A DNA stretch of 64,000 nt from CAVTWS01 sp963738445 (GTDB lineage Bacteria; Actinomycetota; Acidimicrobiia; Acidimicrobiales; SHLQ01). Both the position numbers and the translations under genes were made by a program. The notes under the pieces were generated by a model. The model searched no databases. It was given only the letters and a program-made list of their open reading frames with translations, and was not told where the DNA came from. Location: positions 372,001 to 436,000 of the forward strand of contig CAVTWS010000011.1 of NCBI GenBank assembly GCA_963738445.1, in the 5' to 3' direction. Positions 46,018 through 54,530 of the stretch are shown in pieces; the stretch's first letter is position 1, and the number at the start of each line of letters is the position of its first letter.

Positions 46018-47139
46018 TCATCGGAACGAGAACACGGCGCCGGACGACGCCGGAAGATCCGCCACGAGGCCACGGCGCCGAAGCACCGGCATGACACCCT
46101 CGCCGACGTGGTATGCCTCCTCCAGGTGCGGATACCCGGACAGGATGAAGGCATCGAGGCCGAGCTCGTGGTAGTCGGCGATGCGGTCGGCGACCGTCTC
46201 GTACGAGCCGACGAGGGCGGTGCCGGCACCGCCCCGGACGAGGCCGATCCCGGCCCACACGTTCGGGTAGATCTCCAAGCCGTCGGTCCCGCCTTCGGTG
46301 CCGCGGTCGCGGTGGAGCTCGGCCATGCGTCGTTGGCCGACGCTGGCGGTCGTCTCGAAGTCGGCCCGGGCCGCGACGATCGCGTCCGGGGACATGGCGG
46401 CGAGCAACGAGTCGGCCACTGACCAGGCTTCGGCATCGCTCGGACGGGCGATCACGTGGAAGCGGATGCCGAAGCGGAGCGAGCGGCCGCACGACGTCGC
46501 CAGGGCCCGCATGCGGTCGATCCGCTCGCGGGCCATGGCCGGTGGTTCGCCCCACAGCAGGTAGGTGTCGACCTGGGCCGCGGCAACCGCTTCGGCCGCC
46601 TCCGATGCGCCGCCGAAGTAGATCGGCGGGATCGGGTCCGGCGGGACCCGGGTGCTCGCCTGCTGGACCCGGAAGGAGGGGCCCTCGTGGTCGAACGGCT
46701 CCTCACCCCAGGCGCCCCGCATGACCTCGAGGAACTCCCCGGTGCGTTGGTATCGGGTGTCCTTGTCCTCGAAGACGCCGAAACGGGCCAGCTCGGCCGG
46801 TTCGGCGCCGGTCACGACGTTGACCAGCAGGCGGCCACCGGAGAGGCGTTGATAGGTCGATGCCATCTGGGCCGCCAGGGTCGGCGTCAGGAGGGCGGGC
46901 CGGAACGCGACGAGGAACTTGAGTCGTCGGGTGAGCGGGATCAGCGCCGCGGTGGCCAACCACGCGTCCTCGCAGCCGGTACCACACGGCGTGAGCACGG
47001 CATCGAAGCCCAGGGTGTCGCAGGCCGTCGCCACCTGGGCGAGGTACGCCAGAGTCGGGGGCCGCTGGTGGCCGCCGTCGCCGGGCAGGACCTCCCGCGA
47101 ATCGCCCCCCGTGGGCAGGAACCAGTCGACCTCGATCAC
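46018..47139 (-). CDS. LLM-class flavin-dependent oxidoreductase, alkanesulfonate monooxygenase (SsuD)-like
   Basis: The 373-residue TIM-barrel flavoenzyme has SsuD-type features: ATACDTLGFDAVLTPCGTGCEDAW near 35-60, LKFLVAFRPALLTPTLAAQMAST near 75 and RLLVNVVTGAEPAELARFG near 102. Further on is IPPIYFGGASEAAEAVAA near 175. SsuD-like enzymes use reduced FMN to oxygenate sulfonates or related substrates. No ssuABC transporter is adjacent, so the substrate is open. GTG 47139 has GGAG upstream. Confidence 0.87.
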   Translation of the reverse strand: MIEVDWFLPTGGDSREVLPGDGGHQRPPTLAYLAQVATACDTLGFDAVLTPCGTGCEDAWLATAALIPLTRRLKFLVAFRPALLTPTLAAQMASTYQRLSGGRLLVNVVTGAEPAELARFGVFEDKDTRYQRTGEFLEVMRGAWGEEPFDHEGPSFRVQQASTRVPPDPIPPIYFGGASEAAEAVAAAQVDTYLLWGEPPAMARERIDRMRALATSCGRSLRFGIRFHVIARPSDAEAWSVADSLLAAMSPDAIVAARADFETTASVGQRRMAELHRDRGTEGGTDGLEIYPNVWAGIGLVRGGAGTALVGSYETVADRIADYHELGLDAFILSGYPHLEEAYHVGEGVMPVLRRRGLVADLPASSGAVFSFR

Positions 47140-47262
47140 AGCTCTCCATGACGGGGGCTCGCGCCCCGGACCCCATCGACGTCCCGGAAGCTGTCGCCTC
47201 CTCGGCCGTGCTCCTCGGTCGCTCCGCTTCCCTCACAGCAGGAGACGTTACAGGGGTCGACG

Positions 47263-48600
47263 TCAGGCGGGGCAGGCCTCGGGCACGCCTTCGCCGGCGA
47301 CGAGATCGTCGATCCACGCCACGGCGTCGTCGGACGCCTCCGCCACGATCGCTCCGTGACCGACACCTTCGTAGAGGCGCAGATCGGTGGAGGTTCCGGC
47401 CGTGCACATGCGCTCGGTCAGGATGGGTGCGATGGCGCCGAGGCCCAGTTCGTCGGCGGTGCCCTGCAGGATGAGGGCGGGCATGTCGAGATCGACGGAG
47501 CCGGGGGTGTTGGCCGTGATGGCGTCGGCCCAGGCCGGGATGGTGCGAGGGTCGACGGCGGCGGCACCCCGGCCCAGGCCGGTGAACAGCTCGTTCAAGG
47601 TGACCTGGACGTCGACCTGGCACTGTTGCTCGAGCAGGTCGAGCCGCTCGATGGCCTCCGGGGCGAGCACCTCCGCCACGTCGAGGGTCGGATTGGCCGC
47701 CGCCAGACCGGCGATGCCCGAGACGAAGTACCCGGCGAACGATGGCAGGGTAGACGCGGTTCCGAGCAGGAGATCGAACTCCGCGGCGGGGGCGTAGGCG
47801 GCGACCCCGACGACGTCGAGATCCGGGGCGTACGTGGGGGCCAGTTGCGCGGCGAAGAGCGCGGCGTGGCCACCCTGGGAGTGGCCGGAGATCACCACGG
47901 GACCATCGGCGGACACGCCGGGGATCTGCTGGGCCGACCGCACGATGTCGAGCACGCCCCGACCTTCGCTGAAGCCGGCCAGGTATGGGTGGGGTCCGGG
48001 CGTGCCCAGACCCTCGTAGTCGGTGGCGACGACGACGAAGCCTTCGTCGAGGAAGTGGCGGAACTGGTCGACCAGTCCGTACCCGGGATCTTGTCGGGGG
48101 AACAGGTCGTCGTTCAGGCTCGGAGCGCACTGGTCGGCCAGGCCGGTGGTGCCGTGCGCCCAGGTGAGCACCGGTTGGGCCTCGGACGAGCCTTCGGCGG
48201 GCGCGAGCACGTACCCCGAGACGGCGATCGGGTCGCCATCGGCCGTCTCGCTGAGATGGAGCACCCGGTACCCGACGACGGTGTCGTCGGCCGTGTCGAA
48301 CGGCTCGGCGAAGATGAGGTCGCCCGCCTCACCGTCGGGGAGCGGCTCCGGAGGCGTGAAGATGTCGGCCGTGGTGACCTCGAAGGACACCGACTCGTCG
48401 GCGGGGCGGGCTGCGGTCGTGGTGGGGGCCATGGCGGCGTCGGTCGTGGTTGGTGTGGCGGTCGCGGCCGTGGTGGTCTCGACGTCGGCGGTCGACTCGG
48501 TGGGGGCCTCGGTCGCCACCTGGGACCGGCCGTCGTCCGTACACCCGGCTGCGGCGAGTCCGAGGACGACGAGAGCGACGAGGAGGTTCCGGTGAGCCAT
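47263..48600 (-). CDS. Secreted lipoprotein lipase, LIP (secretory lipase) family
   Basis: The 445-residue protein has a lipoprotein signal LVVLGLAAAGC (Cys20), a long Thr/Ala linker (about 21-70) and an alpha/beta-hydrolase domain. The nucleophile is in VVISGHSQGGHAALF, the oxyanion region in LTWAHGTTGLADQCA, the acid is an Asp in LQGTADELG and the His is in YEGVGHGAIV. This is the pattern of secretory lipases, which are common in actinobacteria. ATG 48600 lies 7 nt after TACCCT. It is probably anchored outside the membrane and hydrolyses lipid esters. Confidence 0.9.
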   Translation of the reverse strand: MAHRNLLVALVVLGLAAAGCTDDGRSQVATEAPTESTADVETTTAATATPTTTDAAMAPTTTAARPADESVSFEVTTADIFTPPEPLPDGEAGDLIFAEPFDTADDTVVGYRVLHLSETADGDPIAVSGYVLAPAEGSSEAQPVLTWAHGTTGLADQCAPSLNDDLFPRQDPGYGLVDQFRHFLDEGFVVVATDYEGLGTPGPHPYLAGFSEGRGVLDIVRSAQQIPGVSADGPVVISGHSQGGHAALFAAQLAPTYAPDLDVVGVAAYAPAAEFDLLLGTASTLPSFAGYFVSGIAGLAAANPTLDVAEVLAPEAIERLDLLEQQCQVDVQVTLNELFTGLGRGAAAVDPRTIPAWADAITANTPGSVDLDMPALILQGTADELGLGAIAPILTERMCTAGTSTDLRLYEGVGHGAIVAEASDDAVAWIDDLVAGEGVPEACPA

Positions 48601-48607
48601 GGACGGG

Positions 48608-48613
48608 AGGGTA
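48608..48613 (-). promoter_or_regulatory. Leaderless -10 box (TACCCT) of the lipase gene
   Basis: On the minus strand TACCCT is followed by 7 nt and ATG 48600. The spacing matches ndk and dgt. Confidence 0.5.
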
Positions 48614-48627
48614 CCGGACGGTGAAGT

Positions 48628-49659
48628 TCAGACCGCTCGCAGGGCATCGAGGATGGGGCGCCAGCGCTCCACGGCGTCGGTCGACAACCCCTCGTCGCCC
48701 TCCATCGGGGCCCGGAAGACCAGACGGTCGACCAGGCCACCGTAGCGACGCTCGATCGCCGCCGGGATCTGCTCCGGTGGGGCGACGACGGCGAACGCAT
48801 CGAGGATGTCGTCGTCGATCAGGTCACCCATCTCCACCCACAGCCCCTTCTTCGACATGCGGTTGAGCTCGTGGTGCACCTCGCTCCACCCGTGGTGGGC
48901 GAGCACCGGCTCGTACGCCGGGGTGGACCCGTAGAACGCGATCTGCTGGCGTGTCGCCGCCGTGCGCCGGGCGATCTCCTGCTCGGTATCCCCGGTCACG
49001 GAGAACAACGGGAGCACAACCTCGAAGTCCTGGCGGAGCCGGCCCGACAGGGCCAGACCCGCCTGGATGGCCGGCATCGTGTGGTCCCGCAGGTACTCCG
49101 GGGTGGTGAAGCCATGAGCGATGAAGCCATCGGCCACTTCGCCCGCCGCTCGGGTCATCAACTGGCCGACGCCGGCGAGGAAGACGCGGGGTCGTCCGAA
49201 CCCGGTGGGGCCGGGATCGAACATCGGGGTCATGAGGGTGTGCTGGTAGAAGTCGCCCCGGAAGTCGAGCGGGGTGCCCTCGTTCCACCGGGCCCAGATG
49301 GCATGCATGGCGAGCACGAGCTCACGCATGCGGGCGGCCGGGCTCGACCACGGCATGGAGAACCGCTTGGTGATGTGAGGCTTGATCTGCGAGCCGAGCC
49401 CGAGGATGAATCGGCCGTTGGTGGCCCGCTGCAGGTCGTGGGCGGTGTGGGCCAGCGTCATGGGGCTCCGGGCGAACGCCACCGCGATGCTGGTGCCGAT
49501 CTCGAGGCGCTCGGTCACGGTGGCGGCCACGCCGAGCGACAGGAACGGGTCGTTCTTCAGCTCGGCCGTGAAGCCGCCCGTGTACCCACCGGCTTCGAGG
49601 GCGCGGGCATCGCGTGCGGCGTGCCGGATGTCGGTGCTGATTCCGCCGTCGAGCTTCAT
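48628..49659 (-). CDS. LLM-class F420-dependent oxidoreductase (TIGR03617-like)
   Basis: The 343-residue barrel has LLM features: GGYTGGFTAELKNDPFLSLG near 24-43, LEIGTSIAVAFARSPMTLAHTA near 52-73, GRFILGLGSQIKPHI near 82 and RPRVFLAGVGQLMTRAAGEVADGF near 155. The glycine-rich and Arg pattern fits the F420-dependent branch abundant in actinobacteria. ATG 49659 has AGGAAAGG about 7 nt upstream, so this gene does use a ribosome binding site. The substrate is unknown. It neighbours a phosphotransferase of the acyl-CoA dehydrogenase type. Confidence 0.88.
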   Translation of the reverse strand: MKLDGGISTDIRHAARDARALEAGGYTGGFTAELKNDPFLSLGVAATVTERLEIGTSIAVAFARSPMTLAHTAHDLQRATNGRFILGLGSQIKPHITKRFSMPWSSPAARMRELVLAMHAIWARWNEGTPLDFRGDFYQHTLMTPMFDPGPTGFGRPRVFLAGVGQLMTRAAGEVADGFIAHGFTTPEYLRDHTMPAIQAGLALSGRLRQDFEVVLPLFSVTGDTEQEIARRTAATRQQIAFYGSTPAYEPVLAHHGWSEVHHELNRMSKKGLWVEMGDLIDDDILDAFAVVAPPEQIPAAIERRYGGLVDRLVFRAPMEGDEGLSTDAVERWRPILDALRAV

Positions 49660-49717
49660 GGGCGAGCCTTTCCTCTGGTCGTCAGGTCACAAAAGTGGTC
49701 AGGTCGTGGATCGGCGG

Positions 49718-50773
49718 TCAGCCGAGGTCGGTGGTGGCGGCGCGGGCACGCTCGGCGAGCCACTCCACCTGCTGGCGGAAGTAGTCGGAACCGCTGGCGT
49801 CCTTGTCGCCCATGGCGCCGTTCACGAACCGGTTGTAGACGCCCTGCAGGATGCAGGCGCCGCGCCAATGGGCAAAGGCGATGTAGTAGGGCAGGTTCGA
49901 CAGGTCACGGCCGCTCGCCTCGGCGTACCAGGCCATCAACGTGTCCCGCTGGGGCATGCCGTCGGCCATGGTCGGCGCCGACGGCAGGAACGTGCGCTCG
50001 TCGGACGGTCGGGACCAGTACATCCACAGGCCGCCGAGGTCGGCCATGGTGTCGCCGAGGGTGCACAGCTCCCAATCGAGCACAGCGGTGATGCGGCCGT
50101 CGTGGGCGACCATGCAATTGTCGAGCCGGTAGTCGCCGTGCACGATGCCGGCCGGCCCCTGGTCCGGGATGCGGCGGGCGAGGATGTCGTGGACCTCGGT
50201 GATGAGGGGCCGGTCGTGGGTGCGGGACTGCTCGTACTGGGTCGACCAGCGCCGGAGCTGCCGACTGATGTACTCGTCCTTGCGGCCGAGGTCGCCGAGC
50301 CCGATGTTGTCAGGGTTCACGGCATGGAGGGCAGCCAGCGTCTCGACGAGGTGGCGGGACATGCTGGCGCGGGTCTCGACGGGGTAGGTCTCGGCGATCT
50401 CGGTCGAGCGCACGACCGTACCGGGGGCGAACTGCATGACGTAGAACGGCGCCCCGTTCACCTCCGGGTCCTCGCAGAGCCCGACGACCGCGGGTACCGC
50501 GACCGAGGTCTGGGCCACCGCCTGCAGGATGCGGTGCTCTCGGGCCATGTCGTGAGCGGTGGCGAGCACGTGACCGGTGGGCGGGCGCCGGAGTGCGAAC
50601 GCGCGCCCGGCCGAATCGGTCACCTTGTAGGTCAGGTTCGAGTTGCCGCCCGCGATGAGCTCGAAGTGCAGCGGCCGGGCGATCTCCGTCGTGGCCTCGA
50701 ACCAGTCGGTGACGGCCGGTGCGTCGATACCGGTGAGGACCGGGGCGTTGTCTGCGGAGGCATCGGTGGACAT
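49718..50773 (-). CDS. APH-family phosphotransferase, acyl-CoA dehydrogenase-associated type
   Basis: The 351-residue protein has a kinase-like fold: FELIAGGNSNLTYKV (P-loop-like start, about 37), the catalytic loop GIVHGDYRLDNCMV near 210 and the metal-binding VLDWELCTLGDTMADLGGLW. It belongs to the branch similar to the N-terminal domain of human ACAD10/11, which acts on hydroxy-fatty-acyl substrates, and not to resistance enzymes. ATG 50773 is 9 nt after TACTCT. With the lipase and LLM enzymes it suggests a lipid or xenobiotic catabolism block. Confidence 0.88.
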   Translation of the reverse strand: MSTDASADNAPVLTGIDAPAVTDWFEATTEIARPLHFELIAGGNSNLTYKVTDSAGRAFALRRPPTGHVLATAHDMAREHRILQAVAQTSVAVPAVVGLCEDPEVNGAPFYVMQFAPGTVVRSTEIAETYPVETRASMSRHLVETLAALHAVNPDNIGLGDLGRKDEYISRQLRRWSTQYEQSRTHDRPLITEVHDILARRIPDQGPAGIVHGDYRLDNCMVAHDGRITAVLDWELCTLGDTMADLGGLWMYWSRPSDERTFLPSAPTMADGMPQRDTLMAWYAEASGRDLSNLPYYIAFAHWRGACILQGVYNRFVNGAMGDKDASGSDYFRQQVEWLAERARAATTDLG

Positions 50774-50782
50774 GGGGGGCCC

Positions 50783-50788
50783 AGAGTA
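50783..50788 (-). promoter_or_regulatory. Leaderless -10 box (TACTCT) of the phosphotransferase gene
   Basis: On the minus strand TACTCT precedes ATG 50773 by 9 nt. It diverges from the TAGCCT at 50812-50817 that serves the thioredoxin gene. Confidence 0.5.
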
Positions 50789-50811
50789 GCCATCTGCGAC
50801 GTCGGAGTCCG

Positions 50812-50817
50812 TAGCCT
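50812..50817 (+). promoter_or_regulatory. -10 box (TAGCCT) of the thioredoxin gene
   Basis: The box lies about 49 nt before ATG 50867 and is followed by a short leader with TTGGGG near the start. It uses the same hexamer as murJ, rsfS and leuS but with a leader. Confidence 0.4.
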
Positions 50818-50866
50818 GAGCCCCACCGGGGAATGCCGTCCCGGGGTGACGACGTTGGGGATTCAC

Positions 50867-51616
50867 ATGGCTGACGTGACCGATGCAACCTTCCAGACAG
50901 CAGTGATCGAGCGCTCGCACCAGGTGCCGATCGTGGTCGACCTGTGGGCGCCGTGGTGCGGACCGTGCCGCTCGCTCGGACCGATCCTGGAGAAGGTGAT
51001 CGGCGCCACCAACGGCCAGGTCGAGCTCGTCAAGGTCAACGTCGACGAGAACCCGGCCGTGTCACAGGCCTTCCGGGTGCAGTCGATCCCCGCCGTGTTC
51101 GGCCTTCACGGCGGTGCCGTGGTCGACGGGTTCGTCGGCGCTCAGGGCGAGGCGGCGGTCACCGAGTTCGTGAACAAGCTGCTGGCCGTTGCCGCCGACG
51201 GGGTGGCCGCCGCGGAGCCCGAGCCCGTGCTCGACGAGATCGACACCCTGGTCGCGGCCGACGATGAACCGGGCCTGCGGGCCTTCCTCGAGAACGATCC
51301 GGGAAATGAGAAGGCCATCGTGGCGCTCGCGGCGATGCTCATCGACCGGGGTGACACCACGGGGGCTCTGGAGTGGTTGGCCAAGGTGCCCGAACATGCC
51401 GAGGCTCGCCGCCTGGCCGCGCTGGCTCGTACCGGCGTGTCCGCTGACGATGCCGGCGGCGGTGAGGCCATCGCCGGAGAACTCGATGTCCTCCTCGGTC
51501 GGGTCAAGACCGACGATGAGGCCCGCCAGCGGTTCGTCGATCTGCTCGAGGTGCTCGGCCCCGAGGATCCCCGGACCACGCAGTACCGGCGCCGCCTGAC
51601 GTCCGCACTGTACTGA
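50867..51616 (+). CDS. Thioredoxin-domain co-chaperone (YbbN/CnoX-like)
   Basis: Residues 1-105 form a thioredoxin domain with WAPWCGPC (Cys31, Cys34) and a cis-Pro in SIPAVFGL. Residues about 120-249 form a TPR-like helical domain: NEKAIVALAAMLIDRGDTTGALEWL and RQRFVDLLEVLGPEDPRTTQYRRRL. This two-part layout defines YbbN/CnoX, a chaperone-holdase that protects proteins under oxidative stress. Actinobacterial members keep the CGPC motif as here. A 23-bp tandem repeat follows its stop. Confidence 0.92.
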   Translation: MADVTDATFQTAVIERSHQVPIVVDLWAPWCGPCRSLGPILEKVIGATNGQVELVKVNVDENPAVSQAFRVQSIPAVFGLHGGAVVDGFVGAQGEAAVTEFVNKLLAVAADGVAAAEPEPVLDEIDTLVAADDEPGLRAFLENDPGNEKAIVALAAMLIDRGDTTGALEWLAKVPEHAEARRLAALARTGVSADDAGGGEAIAGELDVLLGRVKTDDEARQRFVDLLEVLGPEDPRTTQYRRRLTSALY

Positions 51617-51620
51617 CACA

Positions 51621-51721
51621 GCATGTCGTCTCGCCGAGGGCGAGCATGTCGTCTCGCCGAGGGCGAGCATGTCGTCTCGCCGAGGGCGAGCATGTCGTCT
51701 CGCCGAGGGCGAGCATGTCGT
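51621..51721. repeat. Four 23-bp tandem repeats, each a hairpin
   Basis: Units begin at 51621, 51644, 51667 and 51690, identical apart from a truncated fifth at 51713. Each contains CTCGCC-GAG-GGCGAG, a 6-bp stem. The array starts 5 nt after the thioredoxin stop and lies in the comEA leader. As the period is not a multiple of three it is not coding. Confidence 0.88.
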
Positions 51722-51820
51722 AGCCGCCCGATAGGGTGGCGGGCACATCGGTACCCGGTCGAGGGCGCCCCCACTGAGTTGCGACGTCTCACGTCGCCTG
51801 CCCAGGAGGTGGTGCCGACG

Positions 51821-52576
51821 GTGACGCGGTCGTTGGATGAGGATCAGGCGTCGGCGCGGCGCGCCCTGGGCGATGTCGTAGGTCGGGCCTGGCGCGATCG
51901 GCCTGCCAGTCTGGCTCCGGTGGCTGCGGTCGTGTTCGGCCTGGTGGCGATGGGGTGGTGGCTGACCCGCCCGGAGCCGCCACCCCCGATCGAGACTCTG
52001 CTCCCGAGCGCGGCCGAGGTCGACCCGGGTCCGCCCCCGACCACGTCGCCCGTGCCGGTCCCCGGAGCGTCCGATGCGGTCCCAGATACCTCCGGCGGGC
52101 CGGTCTCGGAGCCCGTCGATGTCGTCGTTCACGTCGCCGGTGCGGTGGTACGGCCCGGGTTGGTCACGGTGGAGGCCCCGGCCCGGGTCGCCGATGTCGT
52201 CGCCGCGGCGGGTGGGTTGGTCGCCGGCGCCGATGCCGATCGCCTCAACCTGGCGGCCCCGGTGGCCGACGGCGAGCGGATCTTCGTGCCGGTCGTCGGC
52301 CAGGATCAGATCCCGCCGGTGGTGCCGGGCGGGTCCGGAAACGTTGCCCCGCCAGCGGACCCTGGAGCCAGCGCACCGCCGGCGCTGGTCGAGCTCAACA
52401 CGGCCGATCAGGCGGGTCTGGAGGCCCTGCCCGGTGTGGGCCCGGCGACCGCCCGGGCGATCCTCACCTTCATCGCCCAGAACGGGCCGTTCAGCCGCGT
52501 CGAGGATCTGCTGGAGGTGCCGGGCATCGGCCCGGCGAAGTTGGAGCAGATCCGTCCGTACGTCTCCGTCGGGTAG
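51821..52576 (+). CDS. comEA: ComEA-like DNA uptake protein (SLBB + helix-hairpin-helix)
   Basis: The 251-residue protein has a short N-terminus, one membrane helix (LAPVAAVVFGLVAMGWWL), a Pro-rich stalk and an SLBB domain (VDVVVHVAGAVVRPGLVTV, about 100-165). The C-terminal ComEA HhH pair follows: LVELNTADQAGLEALPGVGPATA, then FSRVEDLLEVPGIGPAKLEQI. It binds incoming DNA at the surface. GTG 51821 is chosen, 11 nt after GGAGG; the open frame continues upstream into the tandem repeats and is not real there. A perfect hairpin GCGACGT-CTC-ACGTCGC (51781-51797) and TAGGGT (51732) lie in its leader. comEC follows by 9 nt. Confidence 0.92.
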   Translation: MTRSLDEDQASARRALGDVVGRAWRDRPASLAPVAAVVFGLVAMGWWLTRPEPPPPIETLLPSAAEVDPGPPPTTSPVPVPGASDAVPDTSGGPVSEPVDVVVHVAGAVVRPGLVTVEAPARVADVVAAAGGLVAGADADRLNLAAPVADGERIFVPVVGQDQIPPVVPGGSGNVAPPADPGASAPPALVELNTADQAGLEALPGVGPATARAILTFIAQNGPFSRVEDLLEVPGIGPAKLEQIRPYVSVG

Positions 52577-52585
52577 GGGCGGATC

Positions 52586-54487
52586 GTGCCGCTGTGGATG
52601 GTGGGGGCCCTGGTCGTGGCGGTCTCCCTGGGTGGCGCTCGGCCGGTTGCGGTGCCGGTCACCGTCGTCGTGGTGTTGCTGGCCATCGGCGTCGTGGTCG
52701 CACCGCGGCCCGGTGGAGGGACGGGACTCCGAACGATGAGTCGATGGGTGCCGCTGATGGTGGCGATCCTGGTGACGTCGTCGTGGCGATCGCATGAGGG
52801 CGCGGTCGATCGCGCGCCGGTGGCCGCAGGTGTCGTCGATTCCGTGGTCGTACTCCGGAGCGATCCGATCTGGAACCGCGGCGCCGTCGAGGTCACCGTC
52901 GCTGCGGGTGACATCGAGCTTCTCGCGTCGGGCCGGGGCGCCGTCGCCTCCTGTCTCGTCGAACTGCTGGCGGGGGAGCGAGCCGTGCTCACCGGTGCGG
53001 TTGAGGGTCGCGGACCCCAAGACGTCTGGTTGGCCCGGCTCGGCGTTCACGGGCAGCTCGCCGTCGACCGTTGCACGCCGGTGGATGCCGGGAGCTGGCC
53101 GAACCGATGGGCCAACCACGTGCGGCGGTCGATCGAAGGCGGTGCCACCTTCGGTCGGGAGCGAACGGCGCTCTACGTGGGACTGGTGTATGGCGACGAC
53201 CGGAACCAATCGGTCGGCATGGCCGATGACTTCCGCCGCACCGGGCTCGGTCACCTCCTGGCGGTGTCGGGTCAGAACGTGGCGTTCGTGCTGGCCGTGG
53301 CGGCGCCCCTCCTGCGGCGGCTGCCCCGGATGGGGCGGGTCGGGGCGGCGCTGGCGCTGCTCGGGCTGTTCGCCACCATGACCCGATTCGAACCGTCGGT
53401 CCTGAGAGCGGTGACGGTTGCAGGAGGAGCGGTGGTGGCCGAAGCGCTCGGCCGGCCCTCCGAGTCGCTCCGCCTGTTGGGATTGGCGGTCGTCGCGCTG
53501 GTGCTGATCGACCCGACGTTGACGGGGGCGTTGGGCTTTCAGCTCTCGGTCGCGGCGTCGGCGGGGATCATCGTGCTGAGCCGACCGATCGAGCGGCTCG
53601 TGCCGGGTCCCAGACCGGTGGCCGAAGCGCTGGCGGTGACTGCCTCCGCCCAGCTCGCCGTGGCGCCGCTCCTCCTCGTCACCTTCGGCGAGCTGCCGGT
53701 CGTCTCGCTGCCGGCGAACCTCCTGGCTGGGCCGGCGGCGGGCTTCGTGATGATGTGGGGGAGCACCGCCGGCATCCTCGCGGGCGTCGCCGGCGGGTGG
53801 GTGGCCCAGCTGATCAACCTGCCCACGGGCCTGGCCTTGTGGTGGTTGGAGACGGTCGCCCGCACGGGCGCCCGGGTTCCGCTGGGCACCTTGGGAGGTC
53901 GACACCTGGTCACCCTGGTCGTGCTCGGTGTGGGTCTCGTCGGGTTGAGCCGGCACGCACCGGACCGATCGATGGTCGCACGGTTGCTCCGTGCCGGGAT
54001 GGTCGCACGGTTGCTCCGTGCCGGGATGGTCGCACGGTTGCTCCGTGCCGGGATGGTCGCACGGTTGCTCCGTGCCGGGATCGTCGCGGTGTTGCTGCTC
54101 CCCGGCGTCTCCGGGCTGGGAGATGAGCCGGCGGCCGGCGTGGTGGCGGTCGATGGCGGAGCCCGGCTCTGGCGGGGCGCCGGCGGCGGGGTGGTGTTGG
54201 AGATCGACGGGCGAACCGCCGCGGATCGGGTCCTGGCGGCGCTCCGTGAGCGCTCCGTCGAGCGCCTCGACCTGGTGGTCGTCACGTCGCCCAGCCGCAA
54301 CGCGGGACGGGCGGTGCGGGACCTCGGCTCCCGTCTCGAGATCCGCGGGGTGTGGGTTCCGGAACGTCATCACGTGCGCGGCGGCTACTCGCCGGAGTCC
54401 GGAGAGGTCCTGGACGTGGGTGGGGTACGGGTCACTGCGGTGTCGGCCGGTGAGCGGCTGGAGGTGGAGGTCGGGTTGCCTCCCTGA
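52586..54487 (+). CDS. comEC: ComEC-like DNA translocation channel with in-frame 9-residue repeats
   Basis: ComEC forms the inner-membrane channel for transforming DNA. The N-terminal OB-fold-like part (about 75-150) precedes the competence domain with FRRTGLGHLLAVSGQNVAFVL near 210 and several membrane helices (about 195-460). The C-terminal region is only about 115 residues and keeps a partial metallo-hydrolase-like pattern (DLVVVTSPSRNAGRAVRDL), so the nuclease domain is reduced. Residues 463-498 are four perfect copies of MVARLLRAG, with a diverged fifth copy after them. GTG 52586 is the start. Confidence 0.9.
   Translation: MPLWMVGALVVAVSLGGARPVAVPVTVVVVLLAIGVVVAPRPGGGTGLRTMSRWVPLMVAILVTSSWRSHEGAVDRAPVAAGVVDSVVVLRSDPIWNRGAVEVTVAAGDIELLASGRGAVASCLVELLAGERAVLTGAVEGRGPQDVWLARLGVHGQLAVDRCTPVDAGSWPNRWANHVRRSIEGGATFGRERTALYVGLVYGDDRNQSVGMADDFRRTGLGHLLAVSGQNVAFVLAVAAPLLRRLPRMGRVGAALALLGLFATMTRFEPSVLRAVTVAGGAVVAEALGRPSESLRLLGLAVVALVLIDPTLTGALGFQLSVAASAGIIVLSRPIERLVPGPRPVAEALAVTASAQLAVAPLLLVTFGELPVVSLPANLLAGPAAGFVMMWGSTAGILAGVAGGWVAQLINLPTGLALWWLETVARTGARVPLGTLGGRHLVTLVVLGVGLVGLSRHAPDRSMVARLLRAGMVARLLRAGMVARLLRAGMVARLLRAGIVAVLLLPGVSGLGDEPAAGVVAVDGGARLWRGAGGGVVLEIDGRTAADRVLAALRERSVERLDLVVVTSPSRNAGRAVRDLGSRLEIRGVWVPERHHVRGGYSPESGEVLDVGGVRVTAVSAGERLEVEVGLPP
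53972..54079. repeat. Four 27-bp in-frame tandem repeats inside comEC
   Basis: Exact 27-bp units start at 53972, 53999, 54026 and 54053 and each encodes MVARLLRAG. A degenerate fifth unit (IVAVLLLPG) follows, which was probably the ancestor and matches a membrane-helix end. Confidence 0.95.
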
Positions 54488-54517
54488 GACGGTCGTGGCG
54501 GTGTCAGCTGGTCCCAC

Positions 54518-54523
54518 TAGGGT
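54518..54523 (+). promoter_or_regulatory. Leaderless -10 box (TAGGGT) of the folP-like gene
   Basis: TAGGGT ends 7 nt before GTG 54531 with no ribosome binding site, which favours that GTG as the start. Confidence 0.5.
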
Positions 54524-54530
54524 GCCGGGC

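Noticed and set aside
49718..50773. Aminoglycoside-resistance phosphotransferase
   Set aside because: Although APH-like, the sequence follows the ACAD10/11-type branch and the neighbours are lipid and flavin enzymes, not resistance genes.
51621..54079. CRISPR array
   Set aside because: The repeats are identical and directly adjacent without unique spacers, and one set is in-frame coding sequence. No cas genes are present.
51062..54517. Very long minus-strand open frame (1151 codons) over the thioredoxin, comEA and comEC genes
   Set aside because: It is antisense to three well-identified genes, is full of Arg, His, Pro and Gln as expected of high-GC shadow frames, and matches no family.
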